A DNA stretch of 64,000 nucleotides from Pseudomonas sp. Bc-h (GTDB taxonomy: Bacteria > Pseudomonadota > Gammaproteobacteria > Pseudomonadales > Pseudomonadaceae), in assembly GCF_002080045.1 (NCBI RefSeq), contig NZ_MUIN01000010.1:1-64000 (forward strand). The letters are read 5' to 3'. The notes under the pieces were generated by a model. The model was not told the DNA's origin, made no database searches, and saw only the letters and a program-made list of their open reading frames with translations. Of the stretch, positions 1 to 9,457 are shown piece by piece. Position numbers and translations under genes: made by a program. The number at the start of each line of letters is the position of its first letter. Position 1 is the stretch's first letter.

Positions 1-269
1 CACGGAGCGTCGCCGAAGTGAGGGTATTCCGACGAAGGAGGAACCCAACCAGGAGCAAGGACACTTGGTTACTTGGTGTCTTTTCAAGTAACTCGCCGGA
101 GGCGAAACAGGTCTGGCGTTAGCCAGAGCCAATGCAAGCTCCAACACAGATAACGGATACGCCCAGCCCGGTGCCGTCCCAAGAAACCCATAAAAAAGCC
201 CCCGAAGACTCAAGGTCAACGAGGGCCAAGGCACTGCGCTCACAGTTCGGTCAAAGGCTCAAACGGCCC
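1..269. other. Non-coding flank with inverted repeat
   Basis: I see no convincing gene here. An 8-bp inverted repeat (GTTACTTG at 68-75, CAAGTAAC at 85-92) is followed by a run reminiscent of a dispersed Pseudomonas intergenic repeat. It lies downstream of the leftward TRAP transporter genes and may help end their transcript. The open frame on the plus strand through this region mostly shadows the transporter gene. Confidence 0.4.
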
Positions 270-1553
270 TTATGGCATCCCCAGCCAATTCGGCAGGGCC
301 AGCGAAATGAACGGCACGTACGTCACCAGAAGCAGGAACACCAGCAGAATCGACAACCACGGCAGCGCCGCACGAATCGTCTGCCCCAACGTCAGCCCCG
401 TCACCGCCGAGGTCACGAACAGATTCAAACCCACCGGCGGATGCACCAGTCCGATCTCCATGTTCACCACCATCACGATACCCAGGTGAATCGGATCGAT
501 ACCCAGCTTCATGGCAATCGGGAAGAAGATCGGCGCCAGAATCAGAATGATCGCCGAAGGCTCCATGAAACTGCCCGCCACCAGCAACACGATATTGACC
601 ATGATCAGGAAACCGATCGGCGTCAGCCCCTCGGAAATGACCCAGGCCGTGATCTGCTGCGGAATCTGTTCGGTGGTCAGTACATGAGCGAACAACATGG
701 CGTTGGCAATGATGAACATCAGCATGATCGACAGGCGACCAGACTCAAGCAGCACCTTGGGGCAGTCCCTGAACGTCATGTCCTTGTAGACAAACAACGC
801 GATGAACGCCGAATAGACCGCCGCCACTGCCGCCGCTTCGGTCGGGGTGAACATGCCGCTGTAAATCCCGCCAAGGATGATCACCAGCAACAACAAGCCC
901 CAAAAGGCACGTTGCGCGGTGTGCAGCCATACACGGAATGACACGCGAGGCTGAGCGGGCAGTTTCTTGACCCGGGCCACGATGTAGATCACCACCATCA
1001 GCGCAACGCCAAGCAGAATCCCCGGAATGACGCCTGCGATGAACAGTTTGCCCACAGAAGTTTCAGTCGCTGCGGCGTAAACCACCATCACGATCGACGG
1101 CGGAATCAGGATGCCCAGCGTACCGGCGTTACAGATGATCCCGGCGCCGAACTCCTTCGGATAACCGGAACGCACCATCCCTGCCACAGCAATCGAACCC
1201 ACCGCCGCAACGGTCGCCGGGGAAGACCCGGACAGCGCCGCGAACAGCATGCACGCCAGCACTGCCGCAATCGCCAGACCGCCGCGAATGTGGCCGACAC
1301 AGGCGTTGGCGAAATCGATCAAGCGTTGCGCCACACCGCCGGTGGTCATGAACGCACCGGACAACAGGAAGAACGGAATCGCCAGAAAGGTATAGCTGTC
1401 GGACGTCTCGAACAGCTTGATTGCCAGCGAACTCAACGAGTCCGGGCTGAACAGCAGAATCGAGGTCGCACCGGCCAAGCCCAGGGAAATCGCGATGGGC
1501 ACGCCCAGGAACATGAACACGAACAGCAGCAGGAACAAACAGATAACCGTCAT
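270..1553 (-). CDS. TRAP transporter large permease, DctM family (itaconate locus)
   Basis: This 427-residue hydrophobic protein has the length and about 12-segment profile of the TRAP large subunit, with the glycine/proline-rich stretches typical of DctM (for example GILIPPSIVMVVYAAA near residue 150 and LVHPPVGLNLFVTSA near residue 370). It should form the sodium-coupled channel in the inner membrane with the small subunit. Its start codon overlaps the stop codon of the upstream small-subunit gene in a TGATG arrangement, implying translational coupling. Its place at the end of the itaconate genes matches the P. aeruginosa PA0886 position, so itaconate or a related C5-dicarboxylate is the inferred substrate. 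Confidence 0.93.
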   Translation of the reverse strand: MTVICLFLLLFVFMFLGVPIAISLGLAGATSILLFSPDSLSSLAIKLFETSDSYTFLAIPFFLLSGAFMTTGGVAQRLIDFANACVGHIRGGLAIAAVLACMLFAALSGSSPATVAAVGSIAVAGMVRSGYPKEFGAGIICNAGTLGILIPPSIVMVVYAAATETSVGKLFIAGVIPGILLGVALMVVIYIVARVKKLPAQPRVSFRVWLHTAQRAFWGLLLLVIILGGIYSGMFTPTEAAAVAAVYSAFIALFVYKDMTFRDCPKVLLESGRLSIMLMFIIANAMLFAHVLTTEQIPQQITAWVISEGLTPIGFLIMVNIVLLVAGSFMEPSAIILILAPIFFPIAMKLGIDPIHLGIVMVVNMEIGLVHPPVGLNLFVTSAVTGLTLGQTIRAALPWLSILLVFLLLVTYVPFISLALPNWLGMP

Positions 1554-2185
1554 CAGTGTTGCTCCTCACCAGGGTTGGCCAGTTTGCTCGCTTCCGCTGC
1601 TTCGTCAGCCAGACCCAGACCGGTCTGCCGGTGGGTCCAGATGCGGTAGAGGATTTCCAGATAACGCGCGATCACCAGAGCGAAGCCGATAGGCACGATG
1701 ACCGTGATATAGGCGATCTTGATGCCAAAACGATCCAGGTCCTCAGCGCCGATGCCAGCAACGAACAGCGCCGACACCCATTTGTAACTCGCCACCAGAA
1801 ACAGCCCGGCGTAGGCCAGGCAACAGGCGCAGGCCAGCATCGCCAGAATGCGCTGCACCGGTTTGCTGGTTTTCTTCACCAGCGCGTCGACGCCCAGGTG
1901 CCCGGCAGTACGCACGCCGTAGGAAATACCGAAAAAGATCAGCCAGCCGAAGATGGCCTTGGTCAACGCCACGCTCCAGGTCATGCCCTGTGCGTAGCCC
2001 ATCAAGTGATCGCCAATCCCTGCGAAAAAGTCGCTGCTGACCGCCCACTGATCGCTGAGCGAATAAAACAGCGTGTAGATGTTGTTCAGCGCCACGTAGA
2101 CGAATGTCACCAGCGTCATGGCAGCCAGCAGGAAGGCGATGATGCCCTCCTCCAGATGCTCCCAGAGTCGCGTCAGCGATTGCAT
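1553..2185 (-). CDS. TRAP transporter small permease, DctQ family
   Basis: The product is a 210-residue membrane protein with about four hydrophobic segments, the usual form of the DctQ subunit. The frame opens further upstream, but the ATG at 2185 has a GGAGAATTCTT leader and gives a normal N terminus (MQSLTRLWEHLEEG), so I prefer it. It sits between the binding-protein gene (97 bp away) and the large permease (overlapping). Together the three encode one TRAP importer at the distal end of the itaconate locus. Confidence 0.92.
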   Translation of the reverse strand: MQSLTRLWEHLEEGIIAFLLAAMTLVTFVYVALNNIYTLFYSLSDQWAVSSDFFAGIGDHLMGYAQGMTWSVALTKAIFGWLIFFGISYGVRTAGHLGVDALVKKTSKPVQRILAMLACACCLAYAGLFLVASYKWVSALFVAGIGAEDLDRFGIKIAYITVIVPIGFALVIARYLEILYRIWTHRQTGLGLADEAAEASKLANPGEEQH

Positions 2186-2282
2186 AAGAATTCTCCGAAC
2201 GTATTCGAACCAGAGGGTGACCACCCACGTCCGGGTGGTCACTCAGACATCTCTGCCTGTGTCGATCAAGCCCGCTTGAGGA

Positions 2283-3423
<1,141 letters not shown>

Positions 3424-3463
3424 CGGTGCTCGTGTGCCCCTTCCCCATCACCCGCGTTCTAGA

Positions 3464-3492
3464 CAGCGTGCCTTACGGAAACTAGCACGCTG
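3464..3492. terminator. Hairpin after ccl
   Basis: A perfect 8-bp inverted repeat, CAGCGTGC (3464-3471) and GCACGCTG (3485-3492), lies just past the stop of the citramalyl-CoA lyase gene. No T-run follows on the minus strand, so it may be a weak terminator or an RNA-stabilising hairpin separating the catabolic genes from the transporter promoter. Confidence 0.4.
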
Positions 3493-3519
3493 GGTGAAAA
3501 GTGCCACTATTGCTGACGC

Positions 3520-4344
3520 TCAACCCGCGGCCAATGCCAGTAATCGTTGGGCCCGCAACAACACTGGCGCATCTACCATTTGTCCGTCGAGCTGAAATGC
3601 ACCTGCGCCGTTAGCGGCTGCGCTGGCATCGACCACCCGCTTTGCCCAGCTCAGATCGTCCGCGCTTGGGGCAAGTGCTGCATGGATGACCGGCACCTGC
3701 TTGGGGTGAATGCACAGCGCGCCGCCGTAACCCATGTCATAGGCGTGACGGATCGCGCGGTGCAGCCCCTCAGGATCACCGATCGCCGGGTGCACGCCGT
3801 CCAGCGGCGGCAGCAGGTTGGCGCCTCGCGAGTGCAGTTGTACAGAAATGCGCGCCTGATCGAGAAACATCTGCGCCGCAGGTGTGCCGGTGTTCAAGTT
3901 CAAGTCCAGGCCCAGATCCAGCCCACCGAACGACAGGCGCTCGACGCCCGGCGCATGCGCGATCTGCTCCAGCGCCAGCAAACCCTTGGCGCTCTCGATG
4001 ATCGGCCACACCGGTTTCCCGGTTTGCCAGACCGCCGCCACCTGGGCCGCGCTTTCGACTTTAGGCAGCAGCACCCCGGCGACGCCGGTCTGTTGTTTGC
4101 AGAACGCCAGATCCGCAACGTGCTCGGCATGCTCCGGCGCATTGACTCGCACCCAGACCGCAGCCTGAGGATAACCTTGCAGAAACGCCGCCAGATGGTC
4201 GCGGGCCTGACGCTTGAGCGGCTCTTCGACGGCGTCTTCGAAATCGACGATCACCGCATCCGCGCCCGCGGCCAGGGCCTTGGCGAAACGCTCGGGCCGG
4301 CTGCCGGGCACGAACAATGCGGAGCGGACGATGGATTGGGGCAT
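3520..4344 (-). CDS. ccl: Citramalyl-CoA lyase (CitE/HpcH family), itaconate pathway
   Basis: The 274-residue product is a CitE-like TIM-barrel lyase. The N-terminal RSALFVPGSRPERFAKAL, the acidic metal site VIVDFEDAVEEPLKRQAR, the WVRVNAPEH strand and the IESAKGLLAL and SFGGLDLGLDL motifs are all present. In the itaconate pathway this enzyme cleaves (S)-citramalyl-CoA to pyruvate and acetyl-CoA. The start at 4344 follows AAGGAAG; the open frame upstream runs into a repeat element and is not coding. It lies downstream of ict, in the order seen at P. aeruginosa PA0882-PA0883. General citrate-lyase beta homologues look similar, so the specific assignment rests on context. Confidence 0.88.
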   Translation of the reverse strand: MPQSIVRSALFVPGSRPERFAKALAAGADAVIVDFEDAVEEPLKRQARDHLAAFLQGYPQAAVWVRVNAPEHAEHVADLAFCKQQTGVAGVLLPKVESAAQVAAVWQTGKPVWPIIESAKGLLALEQIAHAPGVERLSFGGLDLGLDLNLNTGTPAAQMFLDQARISVQLHSRGANLLPPLDGVHPAIGDPEGLHRAIRHAYDMGYGGALCIHPKQVPVIHAALAPSADDLSWAKRVVDASAAANGAGAFQLDGQMVDAPVLLRAQRLLALAAG

Positions 4345-4415
4345 GGTGTGCTTCCTTATGAAAATATCCTGCGATGTGACGGATCGTTCGCGGTGGGTCG
4401 GCGGACATACAACCC

Positions 4416-4503
4416 GTGGGAGCGAGCTTGCTCGCGAAGGGATCTCAGACCCGGCATCTGTGCCGCCTGACACCCTTCATTCGCCAGCGAGCTCCCTCCC
4501 ACA
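4416..4503. repeat. REPIN, family A, between ict and ccl
   Basis: Inverted pair of GTGGGAGCGAGCTTGCTCGCG-type ends: GTGGGAG...TTGCTCGCGAAG begins at 4416 and the opposed CGCCAGCGAGCTCCCTCCCAC ends at 4503. The same family recurs at 15131, 17745, 27979, 31923, 36478 and 44350. This copy lies inside the itaconate catabolic operon. Confidence 0.75.
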
Positions 4504-4544
4504 AGGCCTGCCGAATGCGCAAGATCGATGTACGCTTCGGACGC

Positions 4545-5744
4545 TCAAACCACCCCGGCCGCCGCCATCCGCGCCTGATCCTCAGCGGAAAATCCCAGCT
4601 CGCCAAGAATGCTGCCTGTGTGCTGCCCCAACCCGGGGACGCCATCCATGCGCGGGGTGAACGCGGCGTTGCGTCCCGGAGGCAGCAGCGACGGCAGTGG
4701 TCCGGACGGGCTGTCCACTTCGCGCCAGCTGTCGCGGGCCTTGAGTTGCGGGTGATCCCAGACGCCCTGCATGTCGTTGACCCGCGCGTTGGCGATCTGC
4801 GCATCCTCAAGCCGTGCCACCACTTCATCGACGCTCAACGCCGCGAAGCCATCGACGATGATCTGCCGCAGCACTTCACGGTTTTCCGAGCGCTTGAAGT
4901 TGGCCGAAAAACGCTCGTCGGTGGCCAGCGCCTTGTCCAGCAGGACCTTCTCGCAGAACAACGCCCATTCACGCTCGTTCTGCAACCCGAGCATGATGGT
5001 GCCGCCACCGCCGGTCGGGAACGGGCCATACGGGTAAATCGTCGAGTGCGAGGCGCCAGCGCGCGGTGGCTGCGGCGCGCCGTTGTAGGCGTAGTACATC
5101 GGGTAGCCCATCCACTCCACCAGGCTTTCCAGCATGCTGACGTCAATGCGGCTGCCTTCACCGGTCTTGTCGCGCAGCAACAGCGCCGAGAGGATGCCGG
5201 TGTAGGCGTACATGCCCGCAGCGATGTCGGCGATGGAACAACCGGCCTTGGCCATTTCGTTTTCGCCCGGGCCGCCGGTCACCGACAGAAAGCCGCCTTC
5301 GCTCTGAATCAGCAGGTCATAGGCCTTCTTCTTTTCATAGGGGCCGCCTTCGCCATAGCCGGAAATGTCGCAGACGATCAGGCGCGGAAACCGCTCATGC
5401 AGCGCTTCGAACGACAAGCCCATGCGCGCAGCGGCGCCCGGTGCGAGGTTCTGTACGAGTACATCGGCGGTGGCCAGCAGCGATTCGAGAATGTCACCCG
5501 CCTCGTCCTGTTTCAGGTCCAGGGTCAGGCTTTCCTTGGAGCGATTGGTCCAGACGAAGTGCGACGCCAGGCCGTCGACACGCTGATCGTAGCCACGGGC
5601 AAAGTCACCGACGCCAGGGCGCTCGACCTTGATCACGCGAGCGCCCAGGTCCGCCAGTTGCCGCGTGCAGAACGGCGCCGCAATGGCGTGCTCCAGACTG
5701 ACCACGGTGATGCCGTCCAGAGGACGAGGGTTTTGTTGAGTCAT
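4545..5744 (-). CDS. ict: Itaconate CoA-transferase (class III, CaiB/BaiF family)
   Basis: This 399-residue protein has the class III CoA-transferase layout: an N-terminal PLDGITVVSLEHAIAAPFCT start, the nucleotide-contact motif FVWTNRSKESLTLDL, and GEGSRIDVSMLESLVEW, where the aspartate of DVSMLE is the expected residue forming the acyl-aspartyl intermediate. It would move CoA from succinyl-CoA to itaconate, the first catabolic step. The start at 5744 follows GGAGGTGCAAGAAC. It occupies the PA0882 position between the MmgE/PrpD and lyase genes. Other CaiB transferases share the same motifs, so the substrate is assigned by context. Confidence 0.88.
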   Translation of the reverse strand: MTQQNPRPLDGITVVSLEHAIAAPFCTRQLADLGARVIKVERPGVGDFARGYDQRVDGLASHFVWTNRSKESLTLDLKQDEAGDILESLLATADVLVQNLAPGAAARMGLSFEALHERFPRLIVCDISGYGEGGPYEKKKAYDLLIQSEGGFLSVTGGPGENEMAKAGCSIADIAAGMYAYTGILSALLLRDKTGEGSRIDVSMLESLVEWMGYPMYYAYNGAPQPPRAGASHSTIYPYGPFPTGGGGTIMLGLQNEREWALFCEKVLLDKALATDERFSANFKRSENREVLRQIIVDGFAALSVDEVVARLEDAQIANARVNDMQGVWDHPQLKARDSWREVDSPSGPLPSLLPPGRNAAFTPRMDGVPGLGQHTGSILGELGFSAEDQARMAAAGVV

Positions 5745-5772
5745 GTTCTTGCACCTCCACATTCCACTGTCT

Positions 5773-5880
5773 GATCGTTTCCACGCTCTGCGTGGGCATG
5801 CATCCCGTGATGCTCTGCGTCACGGCCTGGGGCGCGGAGCGTCCTAGGGAGGCGTTACCACGCGGAGCGTGGGAACGATC
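5773..5880. repeat. REPIN, family C, between mmgE-like gene and ict
   Basis: A long hairpin-forming pair: GATCGTTTCCACGCTCTGCG at the left and its near-complement CGGAGCGTGGGAACGATC at the right, with internal CGTGATGCTCTGCGTCACG. The same family occurs at 31952 and 44219. It is inserted between two genes of the itaconate operon. Confidence 0.75.
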
Positions 5881-5898
5881 AGAGAGGTCTTGCGTTCG

Positions 5899-7248
5899 TT
5901 AAATGAGATCCGCCAGATCCCGCGCATCGCGCAGGTGCCAGACGCGTTCGATCAGGGCCTTGCCCTGCTCCACCGTGCGAGCGCCGGAGAACGCCAGCAG
6001 ACGCTGGACCTTGTCCTCCAACTCGGGCCGCGACAGGGTGTTGCCCGGATCGCCCTTCGGATCGTCGATGGCAGCGGTCAACGTGCGGCCATCGGTGGTG
6101 GTGACGATCACCCGACCCAGCCAGCGCGCCGGATAGGCGCCATCGACCTCAGGGTCGAGCTCCATCGTTACCTTCTCGCGGAACCCAGCGACGTCGGCAT
6201 CGGTCAGCGCCAAGTCGCGGAATTCGATCAACTGCGCGCTGCCGTGCACGGCGATCAGGCCCAACACCGCACCCATCGAGAACTTCGCCTGATGCACGGT
6301 CTGCGGTACGTCGACGCGACCGAGCACATCGATCGCACCCTGGTGAACGCGGGTCACGACCTTGGCGATCTGGTCGTGGCGCAAGCCTTCGCGTTGCATC
6401 AGGTGCAACAGCGCGTCGGCGGCCGGATGGGTGTGACGGCAGGAGGCGTGGAACTTGAACGAGGTTTCCGCCAGCGCCCAGCGCGAGCCCAGACGATCGG
6501 ACAACTTGCTCGGGTCGCTGTCGGTCGACATCCCCGCCGCCATGCCCTGATCGCCTTCGAGAATGTTGCGCGCCCCGGTCAGGCCGTCTTCGGTCATGTA
6601 CGCGGCGAGCAGACCATCGGCCGCGGCCTTGGCGGTGTGCAATTGCTTCGAGTCGGCAGCGTCACGCAGGAACTCCCACAAGCCCGCTGCCTGAGTACCG
6701 GCCGTGCCCAACAGATTGATGAATTGCTCTTTGTCGAAATTCAGCAGCTTGCCCACTGCAACAGCTGCGGCGAGGGTGCCGACCGTGGCCGTGGTGTGAA
6801 AGATGCGGTAGTGCGAGCGGCCCATGAATTCGCCGATGCGGATCCCGGCTTCGTATCCTGCGACGGAGGCTAGCAACAGGTCCTGACCGGACTTGCCCAG
6901 ATCCTGCGCAGCGGCCAGCACAGCGGAAAACACCACGGTGGCCGGATGCAGCACGGAGCTGTTGTGCAGGTCGTCCTGCTCGACCAGGTGCGAAGATGCG
7001 CCGTTGACCAGTGCCGCGAAGTACGCCGAGGTGTTGCGACCGCTGACCAGAATCTTCGCCTTGCCATCGCTCGGGCCCATCCGTTCGGCATAACGCTCGA
7101 AAATCGGGATCGGCCGCGCGCCCTGACTGGCCAGCCCAGAGCCTATCCAGTCCAGAAACAGGTCTTCGGTACGGTCCAGCACGTGGCCTGGAATCTGCTC
7201 GTATTTCAGCTCGGCAAGAAAGCCCGCCAATGCCTGGGTATGACTCAT
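5899..7248 (-). CDS. MmgE/PrpD family protein of the itaconate locus
   Basis: At 449 residues this is full length for the MmgE/PrpD fold, which includes 2-methylcitrate dehydratase and the itaconate-forming cis-aconitate decarboxylases. Family signatures visible include LDWIGSGLASQGARPI near residue 30, NGASSHLVEQDDLHNSSVLHPATVV near residue 78 with the conserved histidine/aspartate cluster, and FKFHASCRHTHPAADALL near residue 265. It occupies the PA0881 position. Its role in itaconate use is not clear to me; an isomerase or dehydratase acting on a related C5/C6 acid, or removal of a side product, are possibilities. It is 10 bp downstream of the acyl-CoA dehydrogenase gene. Confidence 0.85.
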   Translation of the reverse strand: MSHTQALAGFLAELKYEQIPGHVLDRTEDLFLDWIGSGLASQGARPIPIFERYAERMGPSDGKAKILVSGRNTSAYFAALVNGASSHLVEQDDLHNSSVLHPATVVFSAVLAAAQDLGKSGQDLLLASVAGYEAGIRIGEFMGRSHYRIFHTTATVGTLAAAVAVGKLLNFDKEQFINLLGTAGTQAAGLWEFLRDAADSKQLHTAKAAADGLLAAYMTEDGLTGARNILEGDQGMAAGMSTDSDPSKLSDRLGSRWALAETSFKFHASCRHTHPAADALLHLMQREGLRHDQIAKVVTRVHQGAIDVLGRVDVPQTVHQAKFSMGAVLGLIAVHGSAQLIEFRDLALTDADVAGFREKVTMELDPEVDGAYPARWLGRVIVTTTDGRTLTAAIDDPKGDPGNTLSRPELEDKVQRLLAFSGARTVEQGKALIERVWHLRDARDLADLI

Positions 7249-7258
7249 CTCGATGTCC

Positions 7259-8422
7259 TCAGAAGCTGCGTGGCAGTTCGAGCAGGTGCTCGGCGACGTA
7301 GGAAAGAATCAGGTTGGTGGAGATCGGTGCGACCTGATACAGACGGGTCTCGCGGAATTTGCGCTCGACGTCGTATTCGCAGGCGAAACCGAAACCGCCG
7401 TGGGTCTGCAAACAGGCGTTGGCCGCTTCCCACGAAGCCTTGGCGGCCAGGTACTTGGCCATGTTGGCGCTGGCCCCGGCGTTCTTGCCGCTGTCGTATT
7501 CTTCGCAGGCACGCCAGCGCATCAGGTCGGCGGCTTCGATCTCGATGTGCGCCTCGGCAATCGGGAATTGCACGCCCTGGTTCTGGCCAATCGGGCGGCC
7601 GAATACCACGCGATCGCGGGCATAAGCGGCGGACTTCTCGATGAACCAGCGACCATCGCCGATGCACTCGGCGGCGATCAGCGTGCGTTCGGCGTTGAGG
7701 CCGTCGAGGATGTACCTGAAACCCTTGCCCTCTTCGCCGATCAGGCTGTTGGCAGGCAATTCCAGGTTGTCGAAAAACAGCTCGTTGGTTTCGTGGTTGA
7801 CCATGTTGGCGATGGGCTGAACGGTCAGGCCATTGCCAATGGCATCGCGCAGGTCGACCAGGAAAATCGACATGCCTTCGGATTTCTTTTTGACCTCGGC
7901 CAGCGGCGTGGTGCGCGCCAGCAGGATCATCAGGTCCGAATGCTGAATCCGCGAGATCCAGACCTTCTGCCCGTTGATCACGTACTTATCGCCCTGTTTG
8001 ACGGCAGTGGTCTTGATCTTGGTAGTGTCCGTGCCGGTGGTCGGCTCGGTCACGCCCATCGATTGCAGGCGCAGTTCGCCGCTGGCGAGCTTGGGCAGGT
8101 AGTAGCGCTTCTGCTCTTCGCTACCGTGACGCAGCAAGGTGAACATGTTGTACATCTGGCCGTGCACGGTGCCGGAGTTGCCGCCGCAAGCGTTCACTTC
8201 TTCGAGAATCACCGAGGCCTCGGCCAGACCAAGACCCGAGCCGCCGTATTCTTCGGGGATCATCGCCGACAGCCAGCCGGCGTCGGTCAGCGCCTTGACG
8301 AAGGCTTCCGGGAAGCCCTTCTCTTCGTCGATCTTGCGCCAGTATTCAGCCGGAAATTCGGCGCACAGCGCGCGCACGCCTTCGCGGATGGCATTCAGGT
8401 CTTCGTTTTCGTATGGGTTCAT
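7259..8422 (-). CDS. Acyl-CoA dehydrogenase of the itaconate locus
   Basis: The 387-residue protein has the standard ACAD order: alpha domain, beta domain with SMGVTEPTTGTDTTKIKT and INGQKVWIS (FAD/substrate contacts), then the C-terminal helical domain with YARDRVVFGRPIGQNQGVQ and THGGFGFACEYDVERKFRE. At the place where MCAD-type enzymes carry the catalytic glutamate (IYEGT) this protein has LYQVAPIST, so that base is missing, and I see no glutamate at the isovaleryl-type alternative site (RVVFGR). It matches the PA0879 position. The reaction in itaconate metabolism is unknown; oxidation of a methylsuccinyl-CoA-like compound is one guess. Confidence 0.85.
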   Translation of the reverse strand: MNPYENEDLNAIREGVRALCAEFPAEYWRKIDEEKGFPEAFVKALTDAGWLSAMIPEEYGGSGLGLAEASVILEEVNACGGNSGTVHGQMYNMFTLLRHGSEEQKRYYLPKLASGELRLQSMGVTEPTTGTDTTKIKTTAVKQGDKYVINGQKVWISRIQHSDLMILLARTTPLAEVKKKSEGMSIFLVDLRDAIGNGLTVQPIANMVNHETNELFFDNLELPANSLIGEEGKGFRYILDGLNAERTLIAAECIGDGRWFIEKSAAYARDRVVFGRPIGQNQGVQFPIAEAHIEIEAADLMRWRACEEYDSGKNAGASANMAKYLAAKASWEAANACLQTHGGFGFACEYDVERKFRETRLYQVAPISTNLILSYVAEHLLELPRSF

Positions 8423-8490
8423 CGTGTCTGCTCGCGTCTACCAGCGGCCCGTCGCGATGGGCGGGCCTGGCTATATAAAGGAAGAAGGAT

Positions 8491-9330
8491 TCAGTCGAAG
8501 CTGACTTCGGCGCTCTGCGCGACCCCAGCTTCATTACCCGCCCACAGCTGAGCCTTGCCCGGTTCGGTGATACGACCGCCGACCCGAAACGCCGCGGGCA
8601 CGTTCAACGGCCGTACGCCGCGATAGGCGAAGTGACGCACGCGCTTGCCAGGGTTGCCGCGGATGAACGCGCGAAGGTTGAAGGTGGCGATCATCGGGCC
8701 GTGAACCACCAGACCTGGATAGCCTTCGGTTTCGGTCACGTAGGGGTAGTCGTAATGAATGCGGTGGCCGTTGAAGGTCACTGCCGAATAGCGGAACAAC
8801 AAGGTGGGGGTCGGCTCGATGGTCTCGCTCCAGTCACCTTGCTCAGGCGCCTCACCGCTGTTGAGCTTCGGCGGATTGGGCTCGCGATAGACGATGTCTT
8901 GCTCCTCACGCACGCACAATTGGCCGTTTTGCGAGTAGTCGTGACGCACCGTAACGAACAACAGCGAGCCGGTGCGGCCGTGCTTTTCTTCGATGTGCAG
9001 GATGGTCGACAGGCGATGGGCGTCGGCACCGACTTTCAACGGCTGGATGAACTCCACACGACCACCGGCCCACATGCGGTTACGGTTGTCGGCCGGAGGC
9101 AGAAAGCCGCCGCGGGCCGGGTGGCCATCGCCGCCCAGTTGCGCCTCGAAAACCGGTTCCTGGAAAAAACACCACTGCCACAGCGCAGGCAACGGGTCGC
9201 CGTCGGCTGGCGTAGGCTCGCCGAAGGTGGCGGCAATGCGCTTGATCAGGTTGTGGCTCAGGTGATCCTGAGCTTCCTCGGTCCGTCCGATCCAGGCACT
9301 GAAATCCACTGGCGAATCTGAAGCACTCAT
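8491..9330 (-). CDS. ich: Itaconyl-CoA hydratase (MaoC/hot-dog family)
   Basis: This 279-residue protein belongs to the MaoC-like double hot-dog hydratases related to mesaconyl-C4-CoA hydratase. Visible features are WIGRTEEAQDHLSHNLIKRIAATFGEP at the N terminus, GGDGHPARGGFLPPADNRNRMWAGG in the first hot-dog, and FNGHRIHYDYPYVTETEGYPGLVVHGPMIA in the second, with the aspartate and histidine typical of hydratase-2 active sites. It would hydrate itaconyl-CoA to citramalyl-CoA. It is the first gene after the divergent itcR promoter, as in P. aeruginosa PA0877-PA0878. Confidence 0.88.
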   Translation of the reverse strand: MSASDSPVDFSAWIGRTEEAQDHLSHNLIKRIAATFGEPTPADGDPLPALWQWCFFQEPVFEAQLGGDGHPARGGFLPPADNRNRMWAGGRVEFIQPLKVGADAHRLSTILHIEEKHGRTGSLLFVTVRHDYSQNGQLCVREEQDIVYREPNPPKLNSGEAPEQGDWSETIEPTPTLLFRYSAVTFNGHRIHYDYPYVTETEGYPGLVVHGPMIATFNLRAFIRGNPGKRVRHFAYRGVRPLNVPAAFRVGGRITEPGKAQLWAGNEAGVAQSAEVSFD

Positions 9331-9349
9331 GGGAGAGAACCCTCTGCAT

Positions 9350-9357
9350 TTGTTGTT
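9350..9357 (-). promoter_or_regulatory. Candidate Hfq/Crc A-rich target upstream of ich
   Basis: On the minus strand this reads AACAACAA, about 20 nt before the ich start codon and just ahead of the AGAGGG ribosome-binding region. It is a perfect match to the AAYAAYAA core of Hfq/Crc targets. A similar motif precedes the transporter gene of the same pathway. Regulation is inferred. Confidence 0.5.
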
Positions 9358-9391
9358 ATGAACGGATCATGAGATTGGCCTGGCATTCTGT

Positions 9392-9434
9392 GAATCAGCA
9401 TTTGCATAAGACCGCGTTCATGTATGCTGAACGC
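9392..9434. promoter_or_regulatory. ItcR operator in the itcR-ich intergenic region
   Basis: The 127-bp divergent region holds a perfect dyad GCGTTC-N9-GAACGC (9414-9434), of the T-N11-A form bound by LysR-type regulators, followed toward ich by TAAG...GAATCAGC sequences repeated upstream of the TRAP genes. By analogy with LysR systems the dyad would be the high-affinity recognition site, and the segment toward ich the activation site. Confidence 0.7.
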
Positions 9435-9457
9435 ACCTGCAACGTTCGGATACAACC

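Noticed and set aside
132-941. Long plus-strand open frame rich in His/Gln/Arg
   Set aside because: It runs opposite to the DctM gene; its composition is what the complement of a GC-rich membrane protein gives, and it has no family resemblance.
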